From Stenotrophomonas oahuensis (lineage in GTDB: Bacteria > Pseudomonadota > Gammaproteobacteria > Xanthomonadales > Xanthomonadaceae): a stretch of 64,000 nucleotides of DNA. Positions within the stretch are counted from its first letter, which is position 1, and the number at the start of each line of letters is the position of its first letter. The notes beneath the pieces were generated by a model. That model ran no database searches. It saw only the letters and a list, made by a program, of their open reading frames with translations, and had not been told where the DNA came from. The position numbers and the translations under genes were made by a program. This document shows positions 1-9,080 of this stretch, one piece after another. The DNA is taken from contig NZ_CP115541.1 in the NCBI RefSeq assembly GCF_031834595.1, positions 4,148,501 through 4,212,500 of the forward strand, written 5' to 3'.

Positions 1-59
1 AACTGGATGTCCGTTTCCACCCCATCGACGGCCTGCTTGCAGCCCTGCGCGCCCACTGA
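1..59 (+). CDS. 3' end of an upstream gene, possibly DUF3348 family
   Basis: Reading from base 3, the frame gives LDVRFHPIDGLLAALRAH and stops at TGA 57-59, only 13 bases before the start of the DUF802 gene. Only the last 18 residues are visible, so nothing can be said about domains. In Xanthomonadaceae the gene before a DUF802/OmpA/DUF2894 set is, from memory, usually a DUF3348 protein, and this tail would fit, but that is inference from gene order. It is probably the first gene of the same operon. Confidence 0.5.
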   Translation, partial: LDVRFHPIDGLLAALRAH

Positions 60-72
60 ATCCGTAGCCCCT

Positions 73-2322
73 ATGTCCAGAACCGCTCTTCATCTTGTTG
101 TCTTCCTCGCCGGCCTGCTGGCCGTGTGCTGGATCGGGGCCGGCTACATCGGCCATAACGCCGTTGGCGTTGGCGTCGCCCTGGTGATCGCCGCTGGCTA
201 CGTCGCCGGTGCGCTCGAACTGCGTCGCTACCGCGCCGACACCGCCGCCCTGGAGCAGGCCGTCGCCGCTGCCGAGACTGCCCCGGTCAACCTCGCCGAG
301 TGGCTGCAGCAGGTGCCCGCCACCCTGCGCAACGCGGTCCGCCTGCGCGTCGAAGGCGAGCGCACCGCCCTGCCCGCGCCCACCCTCACCCCCTATCTGG
401 TCGGGCTGCTGGTTCTGCTGGGCATGCTCGGCACTCTGCTCGGCATGATGGCCACCCTGCGCGGCACCGGCCTGGCGCTGGAAAGCGCCACCGACCTGCA
501 GGCCATCCGTGGCTCGCTTGGCGCACCGGTCGAGGGCCTGGCCGTCGCCTTCGGCACCTCCATCGCCGGTGTTGCCACCTCGGCCATGCTCGGCCTGCTG
601 TCGGCACTGAGCCGCCGCGAGCGCCTGGGCGTGGTGCAGCAGCTCGACACCCGCATTGCCACCACCCTGCACGTGCATTCGCAGAGCTGGCAGCGCGCTG
701 AAACTTTCCGCCTGCTGCAGGCCCAGGCCGGACTGCTGCCGGCCCTGGTGGAGCGGCTGGAAGCAGTGAGCACCGCGATCAAGCAGCACAGCGGCAGCAC
801 CGGCGAGCGCCTGCTCAGCAGCCAGCAGTCGTTCCATCAGTCGGCCGAGCGGAGCCAGCAGCAACTGGCCAGCGCCCTGCAGCAGACCCTGCAGGACGGC
901 GTGGCGCAGAGCGCGCGTGCCGTCGGCGAAGCGCTGCAGCCGCTGATGGCGCAGACCCTGGCGGGGCTGAGCGAGCAGAGCACGCAGCTGCAGCACAGCG
1001 TGCGCGATGCGGTGCAGGCGCAGCTGGGCGCACTCAGCAGCGGTTTCGAACAGAGCCAGACCCACACCCGCGAGACCTGGAGCAGCGCCCTTCGCGACCA
1101 GCAGCAGGCCCATGCCCAGCTCGCCGGCGACCTGCGCAGCACGCTGGAAGGCTTCAGCACTGCCCAGGGCGAGCACAGCCGCCAGCTTCTCGACGCGGTG
1201 GCCGCGCGCCTGGACGACACCGCCGCGCAGTGGAACAACGCGCAGCAGGTCCAGCAGCAGACCCATGCCGCGCTGATCGAACAACTGCGCGAGGCACTGC
1301 ACACCACACAGTCCGAGCAGAACGCTCACGCCACCGCGCTGGTGGATGCCCTGGCCGCGCACATGCAGTCCAGCGCCGACACCTCGGCACAGGCGTGGCG
1401 TGACACCCTGGCCAGCCAGCAGAGCGTCAACGCCGAACTGGCCGAGCGCAACCAGCAGGCCCTGGTCAGCGCCACCGCCAGCTTCGACAGCCACGCCCGC
1501 GCCCTGGTGGATGGCCTGCAATCGGCCCACACCGGCCTGCAGGACACCCTGGAAGCGCGCGATGCGCAGCGTCTGGACACCTGGCGCGACGCATTCGCCC
1601 GCCTGTCCGAACAGCTGGGCCAGCAGTGGGAAACCAATGGTGCGCAGGTCGCGGCCAGCCAGCAGGCGGTCTGCGAGACGCTGGCCAGCACCGCGCACCA
1701 GATAGGCACCCAGGCGCAGGATCACGCGCGCGAAACCATTGCCGAGATCTCGCGTCTGGTGACCCTGGCATCGGAAGCACCGAAGGCCGCCGCCGACGTG
1801 GTCGCCGAACTGCGCCAGAAGCTGTCCGACAGCATGGTCCGCGACACCGCCATGCTGGAAGAACGCACGCGCCTGCTGGGCACGCTGGAAACCCTGCTGG
1901 ACGCGGTCAATCACGCCAGCACCGAACAGCGCACCGCCGTGGACGCGCTGGTCAGCACCTCGGCCGAGCTGCTGGAACGCGTCGGCACCCGCTTTGGCGA
2001 ACAGATCAGCAGCGAAGCCGGCAAGCTGGAGCACGCGGCGGCGCAGGTCAGCGGCAGCGTGGTCGAAGTGGCCAGCCTGGCCGAAGCCTTCGGCAGCGCC
2101 ATGCACAGCTTCGGCAGCGCCAGCACGGGGCTGGGCGAACAGCTGCAGCAGGTGGCCGGCGCGCTCGACGCATCGATGACGCGCAGTGATGAGCAGCTGG
2201 CCTACTACGTCGCCCAGGCACGTGAAGTGGTCGACCTGAGCGTGCTGTCGCAGCAGCAGATCATTGAAGAACTGCAGCAGCTGGCCGGACGTTGCCGCAA
2301 CGCCGGGGCCGCCACCGCATGA
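73..2322 (+). CDS. DUF802 protein, MotA/ZorA-like motor subunit with long coiled tail
   Basis: A 749-residue inner-membrane protein from ATG 73. Two hydrophobic segments lie in residues 1-50. Two more follow (about 105-125 and 155-180) with LGMLGTLLGMMATL and AFGTSIAGVATS, which resemble the proton-channel helices of MotA, ExbB and ZorA proteins. The remaining 540 or so residues are a Gln/Ala-rich, almost Pro-free region expected to form a long cytoplasmic coiled coil, the layout known for ZorA of the Zorya system. An in-frame ATG at base 7 exists, but it would add 22 polar residues overlapping the upstream gene. The MotB-like partner starts inside its stop codon, so the two are probably made together as stator and peptidoglycan-binding subunits. 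Family membership is fairly sure; the physiological role is unknown. Confidence 0.8.
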   Translation: MSRTALHLVVFLAGLLAVCWIGAGYIGHNAVGVGVALVIAAGYVAGALELRRYRADTAALEQAVAAAETAPVNLAEWLQQVPATLRNAVRLRVEGERTALPAPTLTPYLVGLLVLLGMLGTLLGMMATLRGTGLALESATDLQAIRGSLGAPVEGLAVAFGTSIAGVATSAMLGLLSALSRRERLGVVQQLDTRIATTLHVHSQSWQRAETFRLLQAQAGLLPALVERLEAVSTAIKQHSGSTGERLLSSQQSFHQSAERSQQQLASALQQTLQDGVAQSARAVGEALQPLMAQTLAGLSEQSTQLQHSVRDAVQAQLGALSSGFEQSQTHTRETWSSALRDQQQAHAQLAGDLRSTLEGFSTAQGEHSRQLLDAVAARLDDTAAQWNNAQQVQQQTHAALIEQLREALHTTQSEQNAHATALVDALAAHMQSSADTSAQAWRDTLASQQSVNAELAERNQQALVSATASFDSHARALVDGLQSAHTGLQDTLEARDAQRLDTWRDAFARLSEQLGQQWETNGAQVAASQQAVCETLASTAHQIGTQAQDHARETIAEISRLVTLASEAPKAAADVVAELRQKLSDSMVRDTAMLEERTRLLGTLETLLDAVNHASTEQRTAVDALVSTSAELLERVGTRFGEQISSEAGKLEHAAAQVSGSVVEVASLAEAFGSAMHSFGSASTGLGEQLQQVAGALDASMTRSDEQLAYYVAQAREVVDLSVLSQQQIIEELQQLAGRCRNAGAATA

Positions 2323-2978
2323 GCGAGGAGATCGAACTCGACGGCGAAACCAGCACCCCGGTGTGGGCCGCGTTCGGCGACCTGATGTCGGTGCTGCTCG
2401 GCGCGTTCGTGCTGATTCTGGTCGGCGTGGTCGCGATCCAGCTGGAGCTTTCGCAGCGTTTGGACCAGGAAGTGGCCCAGCGCGAGGCCGAAGCCAAGCG
2501 CCGCCAGACCCTGGAGCAGGCCCTGGCCGGTCCGCTGGCGGCGGGCCGGGTCACGTTGGTGGATGGCCGCATCGGCATCCGCGGCAGCGTGCTGTTCGCA
2601 CTGAACTCCGACCAGCTGCAGCCGGAAGGCCGCGAGCTGCTGAAGAGCCTGGCCGCGCCACTGGCCGGTTACCTGGCCTCGCGCGAGGAAATCCTGATGG
2701 TCAGCGGCTTTACTGACGACCAGCCGGTGCGCGATACCAACCGCCAGTTCGCCGATAACTGGGAACTGTCCGCGCAGCGCTCGCTGACCGTGACCCGTGC
2801 GCTGATCACCGAAGGGGTGCCGGCAGGCTCGGTGTTTGCGGCTGCCTTTGGTGCCGAACAGCCGGTGGACAGCAACAGCAGCGAAGAAGGCCGCTCGCGC
2901 AATCGCCGCGTGGAAATGGCCCCGATTCCGCGTCCCAAGGCAACCGACGCCGCGGACCACGGCACCGATGGCCGCTGA
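2319..2978 (+). CDS. OmpA-family MotB/ZorB-like protein
   Basis: A 219-residue protein with one N-terminal membrane helix and a C-terminal OmpA-like peptidoglycan-binding domain (about residues 80-205). The helix carries FGDLMSVLLGAFVLIL. Its Asp (residue 21) sits where MotB and ZorB have the ion-binding Asp, so this is the likely proton- or sodium-conducting partner of the DUF802 protein. The OmpA part shows the VSGFTDD motif and the late NRRVE motif. ATG 2319 overlaps the preceding TGA as ATGA and was chosen over an upstream ATG at 2292 because it gives tight coupling and the usual short cytoplasmic tail. The next gene overlaps its 3' end by 11 bases. Confidence 0.85.
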   Translation: MSEEIELDGETSTPVWAAFGDLMSVLLGAFVLILVGVVAIQLELSQRLDQEVAQREAEAKRRQTLEQALAGPLAAGRVTLVDGRIGIRGSVLFALNSDQLQPEGRELLKSLAAPLAGYLASREEILMVSGFTDDQPVRDTNRQFADNWELSAQRSLTVTRALITEGVPAGSVFAAAFGAEQPVDSNSSEEGRSRNRRVEMAPIPRPKATDAADHGTDGR

Positions 2979-3540
2979 CGGCCACGCCACGCCAGCGCAG
3001 TTGCAGCGCTGGCGCACGCAGGGACACGACCGTATCGACCCGGTGCATTTCGCGTTCCTCGAAGCGTTGCAGCAGCGTGCCCACGCCCACGACGGCGCGC
3101 TGCGGCGGGTGCTGGATGCCCGCATGCAGGTGCTGCTGGACGCCTATGCGGCACGCATTGAATCGCAGCCCGCGACGGCTGACGCAACGGCGCGACCGGC
3201 CGTTACCCTGAGCGACCTGCCCGCGCCGCGCAACGCCGACTACCCGCAGCTGCCGGCATTGGCCGAATTCCGTTCGATGTGGGCCAGCCTGCGCACCGAA
3301 AGCCAGGTTCGCCAGACCCTGGCCCAGGAAGCCCCCAGCGACAGCGGGCCGCTGAATTCCAGCATGCTGGTGCACCGCACGCTGGGCTGGATGGGCGAGG
3401 TATCACCCGGTTACCTGCAGCATTTCCTCGCGTACGTGGACAACCTCGCCTGGCTGGACACGCTGCAGCAGCGCGGCACCCTGCCCAGCCGCGACAGCGC
3501 CGCGCCGGGCGCGAAACCGCGCCGCCGTACCGCGCGCTAG
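2968..3540 (+). CDS. DUF2894 protein
   Basis: A soluble 190-residue protein of unknown function matching the general form of DUF2894 proteins that sit after DUF802 and OmpA genes. The N-terminal third is helical (LQRWRTQGHDRIDPVHFAFL), and the C-terminal half keeps a conserved-looking MLVHRTLGWMGEVSPGYLQHF stretch before a basic tail. It starts at ATG 2968 inside the OmpA-family gene. It ends on a CTAG at 3537-3540 that also provides the stop codon of entA on the other strand. From its position it may be a cytoplasmic factor working with the motor pair; that is inference only. Confidence 0.75.
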   Translation: MAADGHATPAQLQRWRTQGHDRIDPVHFAFLEALQQRAHAHDGALRRVLDARMQVLLDAYAARIESQPATADATARPAVTLSDLPAPRNADYPQLPALAEFRSMWASLRTESQVRQTLAQEAPSDSGPLNSSMLVHRTLGWMGEVSPGYLQHFLAYVDNLAWLDTLQQRGTLPSRDSAAPGAKPRRRTAR

Positions 3541-4298
3541 CCGCGCAGGGTCGCGCCGCCGTCCACGTAAAGGTCGCTCATGGCGATGTGGCCGGCCTGG
3601 TCGGACAGCAGGAACATCACCGCCTGCGCCACGTCTTCGGGGTTGGCCAGCTTGCCCAGTGGAATACCCGCCTTGAAGGTCTCCGGCGTGCCGGCAATGA
3701 CGCGCTGCGCGCCCTGATCATCCGCCCACATGCCGGTCTGCATCGGCGTCAGCGTCGACCCCGGCGCCACGATGTTGCAGCGGATGCCATGCGGTGCCAG
3801 TTCCAGTCCCAGGCAGCGGGTGAACATGGTGGCAGCCGCCTTGGAGGCCGCATAGGCCGCCATGCCATGGCGCGGCACGCCGGCCGCATTCGAGCTGACC
3901 GTGACGATGGCCCCACGCCGCCGTGGCGTCATCACCCGCGCCAGCGCCCGCCCCAGGTGGAACACGCCATCGGTGTTGACCGCGAACACGCTGCGCCACT
4001 GCGCATCGCTGATGCCGGTCACTTCACCCACCTGCAGCACACCGGCCACGTTGACCCCGAAGCCAATGGGGCCGAGCTCGGCCTCCACAGCGTGCACGCG
4101 CGCATCGACGGCCGCGGCGTCGCTGACATCCAGCGCATGCAGGTGCAGACGTGGATGGGCCGTCCGCACCGGCGCTTCACGATCGGTCGCCACCACCACC
4201 GCACCGCTGTCCAGCAGCAGCTGCACCAGTGCCGCGCCAATGCCGCCTGCCGCACCGGTCACCAGCGTCACGGTGCCGTCGAATCCGGTCAGTTTCAT
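3537..4298 (-). CDS. entA: 2,3-dihydro-2,3-dihydroxybenzoate dehydrogenase EntA
   Basis: Short-chain dehydrogenase of 253 residues that oxidises 2,3-dihydro-2,3-dihydroxybenzoate to 2,3-dihydroxybenzoate with NAD+, the last step of catechol formation for the siderophore. The cofactor loop TGAAGGIG is near residue 15, with VNVAG near 90, the catalytic YAASK (Tyr and Lys) near 155, and a C-terminal GGATLRG typical of EntA. The start ATG at 4298 overlaps the entF stop as ATGA, and a longer upstream frame is rejected for that reason. It is the last gene of the siderophore operon and ends against the DUF2894 gene in a shared CTAG, leaving no room for a conventional terminator between the convergent genes. 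Confidence 0.92.
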   Translation of the reverse strand: MKLTGFDGTVTLVTGAAGGIGAALVQLLLDSGAVVVATDREAPVRTAHPRLHLHALDVSDAAAVDARVHAVEAELGPIGFGVNVAGVLQVGEVTGISDAQWRSVFAVNTDGVFHLGRALARVMTPRRRGAIVTVSSNAAGVPRHGMAAYAASKAAATMFTRCLGLELAPHGIRCNIVAPGSTLTPMQTGMWADDQGAQRVIAGTPETFKAGIPLGKLANPEDVAQAVMFLLSDQAGHIAMSDLYVDGGATLRG

Positions 4299-7200
4299 GC
4301 CGTGGAATCCTTGTCTGAATCGAAATCGGAAAGATGCCGTGACAACCACGGAGCCAGCTGGGCCACCGCATCGCGTCCGGTCAGTTCGCTGTGCAGGAAG
4401 GGCAGCGGCATCGACGCCACGCGTGCCGCGTGCGCCTGCCACAGCGACGACTGCAGCTGCGGACGCTGCACATGGTCACGTGCCGCACGTACATGCGTGA
4501 GGGCTCCATCGAAGCGACGATGATGATGCTCGCGGATCAGCCGGTTCGTGCCGGTCACCGCGCGCACCACGCCGTCGAGCACCGCGTCCGGCAGATGGCC
4601 AAGCGCACTGTCACCGCGACGCAGGAAGTTCACGATGCGCTCGCGACTGTCCAGCTCCGGATGACCGTCCGGGTCGTAACCGGCAATCGCCAGCAGCGCC
4701 CGCAATGCGGCCACCGGGTCGGGTTCGGGCTCTGCCCGCCAGCATTCGCTGGGATAGGCATCCAGCAGAACCAGTGCCCCCACCGCGCGGCCGTGCGTGT
4801 GCAGATGCACCGCAATGGCCTGGGCGATGATGCCGCCGACCGACCAGCCAAGCAGATGCACCGGCCCTTCCGGCTGTCGTTCGACGATGCGCGCGGCGTA
4901 CTGCGCCGCCAGCGCCTCAATGCTGTGCGGCAGTGGCGCGGCGGGATCAAGCGCCGGTGACTGCAGGCCGAAAACCGCGCGTGCGGGCTGAAGCGCATTG
5001 GCCAGCTCGCGATAGTTCCAGGCGATGCCGCCGGCCGGATGGATCACGAACAGCGGTGCCGTGTCCGTATCGCCCTGGGCCAGGGTGATCAGCGGCCCCA
5101 GACCGTGATTGGTCTCGACCGCCGGCGCATCCAGACGCGCGGCCAGCGCAGCCACCGTGGGGTGCTCGAAAACACTGCCGAGACCCGGGTCCTGCGCCCA
5201 GTGCTGCTGGATCTCCAGCAGCAGCCGCACCGCACTCAGCGAATCACCGCCCAGCGCGAAGAAGTCCGCATCGGCATCCACCGGGGCGGACAACGCCAGC
5301 ACCTGCGCGAACAACCGCGCCAGCACCCGTTCGCTTTCCGTGGCCGGGGCACGCCCTGCCACCGCCTGCATCGGCGGTGCAGGCAGCGCATCACGATCCA
5401 GCTTCCCATTCGCGGTGACAGGCCAGTGGTCAACGCTCAAGAAGGCCGACGGCACCATGTAATCCGGCAGGTGCTGCACCGCGTGCTGACGCAGTGTCGT
5501 TGCGTCCACCGATGTGCCGGAGACATAGGCCACCAGCATCGTCTCGCGCAGCAATACCGCCACCCGGTCTACCGCCGGAACCGCACGCAGCGCGGCCTCG
5601 ATTTCTCCCAGCTCGATACGCAGGCCGCGCAGCTTCACCTGGTGGTCGCTGCGCCCCAGGTACTCCACGGCACCGTCGCGACGCCAGCGCGCCCGGTCGC
5701 CGGTCCGGTACATCCGCGCACCGGGCACATGCGGGTCGGCGATGAAGCGTTCGGCGGTCAGGTCATCGCGCCCCAGGTAACCGCGGGCCAGCTGCACCCC
5801 GCCCAGATACAGGTCCCCGGGCACGCCGTCGGGCACCGCGTGCAGCTGCGCATCCAGCACATACAGGCGCGTGTTCCAGACCGGGTAGCCGATCGGTACC
5901 GGCTGCGAAGTGTCCTCGGCACCGGCCGGCCACCAGCTCACATCCACGGCCGCCTCGGTGGGGCCATACAGGTTGTGCAGCTGGGCCTGCATGCGCGCAT
6001 GGAAACGATCACGCAGCGCCGCGTCCAGCGCTTCGCCACTGGTGAACACCTGACGCAGCGTCAGCCCTTGGGATTCCGGTACCGCCAGAAACGCGTCCAG
6101 CATCGACGGCACGAAATGCACCGTGCTGATCCGGGCGGTGCGGATCAGCTGCGCCAGCGCCTGCGGGTCGCGATGGACATCCGGGGCTGCGATCACGAGC
6201 GTGCCGCCACTGATCAGCGGCAGGAAGAATTCCCACACCGACACATCGAAGGTCGCCGGCGTCTTCTGCAGCACGCGCTCGGCGGCTCCGAAGCCGTAGT
6301 GATGTCGCATCCACTGCAGACGGTTGACGATGGCGCGGTGCTCCACCAGCACGCCCTTGGGTTCACCGGTGGAGCCGGAGGTGAAGATCACATAGGCCGC
6401 ATCATCAGGCTGCGCGCTGTCATCCAGCACGTCCGACGCCTGCTCCGACCAGTCCGCGGGCGTCAACACCGGCAGGCCGCCGAAGCGCGCTGCGTGTTCT
6501 GACTCGGCAAGCACGCAGACCGGCCGGCCGATCTCCAGCACCCGACGCAGCCGCGCATCTGGATGCGCCAGATCCAACGGCAGGTAAGCCGCACCCGCAC
6601 GCAGCACCGCCACCAATGCCACCAGCAACGACAGCGAACGCGGCAGCGCCACCACCACGCGGCTCTCACGCGCCACACCGCACGCGCGCAGTTGCAGCGC
6701 CAGCGCCCGGCTGCGTGCCTCCAGCGCCGCATAGCTGAGCGATTCGCCCTCGAACTCCAGCGCGATGGCGTCCGGCGTGGCGTGCATCTGCGCCAGCAAC
6801 AACGCCGTCAGCGAAACATCTTCGACCGGATACGCGGTCGCGTTGACCGCATGCAGCCAGTGCTGCTCCTCGTCCGGTGTGGCCAGCGGGATGTCCCCCA
6901 TGCAGCCACCCTCGCCCAGCACGCGCAGCGCCTGTGCCACGAAATGCGGTAGGCGCGCGGCGTGCGCCGCCATCGCGGTGCGGTCGAACAGGGCCGGGTT
7001 CGCTTCGATCTCCAGTTGGAGGCTGTTCACAGCATCACCACGGAAGCCGAAGGTGACCTCGTCCACCGGCCCGGTGCCCAGAATCTCCAACGTCGCCGTG
7101 GACCCCTGCCACGGCAACGGCCGATAGAACGGCTGCACGTTCACCAGCGGGCCGTGCAGGCGATGCTGACGACCAACCCAGCCCAGGTCGCGACGCAGCT

Positions 7201-8194
7201 GCTCTCCCCGGTAGCGGCCATGTCGACGTCCACGCACCAGGTCACGCACGGTCTCGCGCAGGTACGCCTCCACGCTGTCCTCATCGCGTGCGCGCGTGCG
7301 CACCGGCAACACGTTCATCACCATGGTCGGCACCCGCGCCGAGGCGCTGCCCAGCCGCCCCATGCTCGGCACGCCCAGCACCGCTTCGTCCTGTGCGGTC
7401 ATGCGCTGGCAGTAGGCCGCCACCAGTGCGGTCAGCAGGTCCGGCCACGGCTGGCCGATCTGCGCGGCAGCGGTGTGCAGTGCGGTGCACAGGGTCGCCG
7501 GCACCGGCCAGACGCCGCGCAACGCATCTGCTGCTGGCGGGGACGCGCTGCCAGCCTCGGCCGGTACCGCACCAGACATGTAGCTGTGCCACCACGCCGC
7601 ATCGGCGCTGCGACGCTCGCTGCTGCGGTAGGTGATGTCCTCGTCCAGTACCGGTTCCCACGGCTGAAGAGCCGCCTGTGCCGCTTCCCCGGCATACAGC
7701 GCGCAGAGCCGCTCCCCCAGCAGCGCCATGCCGTAGCCGTCGGTGGCCAGATGATGCACCCGCAGGTACCAGACGTGCCGTTGCGGCCCGAGCACGAACA
7801 GGCGCTGCTGGGCGATGCGGTCACGCTGTGGGTCCACCGGGCTCAGCCGGTCGTGGTCCATGGCGTCGCGTGCTGCCTGCGCCGGATCCGCTGCGCTGGA
7901 CAGGTCGATGACCTGCAGTCGCGGCACGTGCGCAGGGTCCAACCACTGCTCCGGCAGGCCATCGGCGCTCTCGGCAAAGCGCAGCGCCAGCGCACTGGCT
8001 TCCATGGCCATCTGGTCCGCTGCGGACACGAAACGGCCGATATCCAACGCACCGTCGAACCACACTGCGTGGGCGGTATTGAACGCGGCCGGTGCCGTCG
8101 CCAGTCGCTGCGCGTACCACAGACCGGTCTGTGCCTCGCTCAAGGCATACCGGCGCAGCACCTCCTCGGCTGCAGCGACCGCATGCCCGCTCAT
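4295..8194 (-). CDS. entF: Enterobactin-type nonribosomal peptide synthetase EntF
   Basis: A single-module synthetase of 1299 residues in the order condensation, adenylation, carrier, thioesterase. The condensation motif HHLATDG lies near residue 150. Adenylation core FTSGSTGEPKG lies near 605 and YGPTEAAVDVSWW near 735. FDVSVWEFF and that segment agree with the serine-selecting pocket of E. coli EntF. The carrier site LGGDSL lies near 980 and the thioesterase nucleophile GWSVGG near 1118. It should join 2,3-dihydroxybenzoyl groups to serine and release the cyclic trilactone. The start at 8194 overlaps the carrier-protein stop as ATGA. Length and domain order are normal for EntF. Confidence 0.95.
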   Translation of the reverse strand: MSGHAVAAAEEVLRRYALSEAQTGLWYAQRLATAPAAFNTAHAVWFDGALDIGRFVSAADQMAMEASALALRFAESADGLPEQWLDPAHVPRLQVIDLSSAADPAQAARDAMDHDRLSPVDPQRDRIAQQRLFVLGPQRHVWYLRVHHLATDGYGMALLGERLCALYAGEAAQAALQPWEPVLDEDITYRSSERRSADAAWWHSYMSGAVPAEAGSASPPAADALRGVWPVPATLCTALHTAAAQIGQPWPDLLTALVAAYCQRMTAQDEAVLGVPSMGRLGSASARVPTMVMNVLPVRTRARDEDSVEAYLRETVRDLVRGRRHGRYRGEQLRRDLGWVGRQHRLHGPLVNVQPFYRPLPWQGSTATLEILGTGPVDEVTFGFRGDAVNSLQLEIEANPALFDRTAMAAHAARLPHFVAQALRVLGEGGCMGDIPLATPDEEQHWLHAVNATAYPVEDVSLTALLLAQMHATPDAIALEFEGESLSYAALEARSRALALQLRACGVARESRVVVALPRSLSLLVALVAVLRAGAAYLPLDLAHPDARLRRVLEIGRPVCVLAESEHAARFGGLPVLTPADWSEQASDVLDDSAQPDDAAYVIFTSGSTGEPKGVLVEHRAIVNRLQWMRHHYGFGAAERVLQKTPATFDVSVWEFFLPLISGGTLVIAAPDVHRDPQALAQLIRTARISTVHFVPSMLDAFLAVPESQGLTLRQVFTSGEALDAALRDRFHARMQAQLHNLYGPTEAAVDVSWWPAGAEDTSQPVPIGYPVWNTRLYVLDAQLHAVPDGVPGDLYLGGVQLARGYLGRDDLTAERFIADPHVPGARMYRTGDRARWRRDGAVEYLGRSDHQVKLRGLRIELGEIEAALRAVPAVDRVAVLLRETMLVAYVSGTSVDATTLRQHAVQHLPDYMVPSAFLSVDHWPVTANGKLDRDALPAPPMQAVAGRAPATESERVLARLFAQVLALSAPVDADADFFALGGDSLSAVRLLLEIQQHWAQDPGLGSVFEHPTVAALAARLDAPAVETNHGLGPLITLAQGDTDTAPLFVIHPAGGIAWNYRELANALQPARAVFGLQSPALDPAAPLPHSIEALAAQYAARIVERQPEGPVHLLGWSVGGIIAQAIAVHLHTHGRAVGALVLLDAYPSECWRAEPEPDPVAALRALLAIAGYDPDGHPELDSRERIVNFLRRGDSALGHLPDAVLDGVVRAVTGTNRLIREHHHRRFDGALTHVRAARDHVQRPQLQSSLWQAHAARVASMPLPFLHSELTGRDAVAQLAPWLSRHLSDFDSDKDSTA

Positions 8195-8448
8195 GCCGGG
8201 GTGAGGCCCTGCAGGCGCTGCACCACGTTCCACCACGCGCGCAGCGTGGTGTGTTCGGCCAGATGACCGAACTCAAGCGGAATGCCGGTGTTACCCCAGG
8301 CCAGCACCAGTCCCAGCACGCGCATGGAATCCAGTCCCAGGTCCATCAGATGCTCATCGTCGCCCACCACATCGGGCGTTTCGCCGAGCATGCCAGCAAT
8401 GTCGGCGCGCATGCGCTCGAGCGTGAGCGGCGTGGTGTCGGTGGTCAT
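8191..8448 (-). CDS. entB': Separate aryl carrier protein (EntB C-terminal domain as its own gene)
   Basis: An 85-residue acyl-carrier-type protein with phosphopantetheine site DLGLDSMRVLG. It corresponds to the C-terminal aryl carrier domain of E. coli EntB, which here is not fused to the isochorismatase. EntE should load it with 2,3-dihydroxybenzoate for transfer to EntF. Its ATG at 8448 overlaps the isochorismatase stop as ATGA. The downstream contact helix is intact, so this is a genuine split gene and not a frameshift. S. maltophilia is reported to have the same arrangement, called entB'. No phosphopantetheinyl transferase gene lies in the window. Confidence 0.9.
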   Translation of the reverse strand: MTTDTTPLTLERMRADIAGMLGETPDVVGDDEHLMDLGLDSMRVLGLVLAWGNTGIPLEFGHLAEHTTLRAWWNVVQRLQGLTPA

Positions 8449-9080
8449 GCCAGCTGCTCCAGCAGGGTATCGGTAGTCAACGGCACGCCGGTGGTGCGGG
8501 CGATCCAGTGCAGCGCCAGGTCGTGGTCGGCGCGCGAGAAATCCGCCACCGCATCGGCGGCAATGAACGCTTCGATATCCCGTTGGAACGCTTCGCTCAC
8601 CGTGGCGGTACAGCCGATGTGCGCATACACCCCGGTCACCAGCAGCTGGTCGCGGCCACGTGCCCGCATCATCGTTTCCAGGTTGCTGCGCTGGAACGCG
8701 CTGTAGCGGTGCTTCACCAGCACGTGGTCGCCGGCCGCAGGAGCCAGCGCGTCGATGATGGTTTCGTGCTCGGCAATGGCCTGCATGCCAGGACCCCACA
8801 GGTCAGCCTGCAGCCCACGGTCGCGACGGTCCTGGTTGCCGCGCTGCGCGGTGTAGAACACCGGAATGCCGCGCTGGCGGCAGTGCTGCAGCAGGCGTGC
8901 GATGTTGGCAATGGCCGGGGCCAGCGGGCTGGCATCGGCGGCGAACGCGGCCAGGAAATACTGCTGCATGTCATGCACCAGCAGTGCAGCGCGGTCGGCC
9001 TGCAGTGTCCACGGTCCGCGAGGCGCAGGCAGTTCTGCTGCAACGGGCAGCGGATAGGGAGCAATCTTCGGCAGCGCCAT
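8445..9080 (-). CDS. entB: Isochorismatase EntB (catalytic domain only)
   Basis: Isochorismatase-family hydrolase of 211 residues, equivalent to the N-terminal domain of E. coli EntB. It converts isochorismate to 2,3-dihydro-2,3-dihydroxybenzoate and pyruvate. The catalytic Asp lies in LLVHDMQQYFL and the Lys in VKHRYSAF. TGVYAHIGC followed by DIEAF.AADAVADFS is characteristic of EntB. Its ATG shares one base with the entE stop (TGATG), and its own stop overlaps the carrier-protein start. The protein ends where the fused carrier domain would begin in enterobacteria. Confidence 0.93.
   Translation of the reverse strand: MALPKIAPYPLPVAAELPAPRGPWTLQADRAALLVHDMQQYFLAAFAADASPLAPAIANIARLLQHCRQRGIPVFYTAQRGNQDRRDRGLQADLWGPGMQAIAEHETIIDALAPAAGDHVLVKHRYSAFQRSNLETMMRARGRDQLLVTGVYAHIGCTATVSEAFQRDIEAFIAADAVADFSRADHDLALHWIARTTGVPLTTDTLLEQLA

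Noticed and set aside
1..3540. Complete Zorya defence system
   Set aside because: Only the motor pair resembles ZorA and ZorB; no ZorC, ZorD or ZorE gene follows, and DUF2894 is not a known Zorya effector.
8191..9080. Frameshift in a fused entB gene
   Set aside because: The two parts are joined by an exact ATGA overlap, both are complete domains, and the split form is known in Stenotrophomonas.
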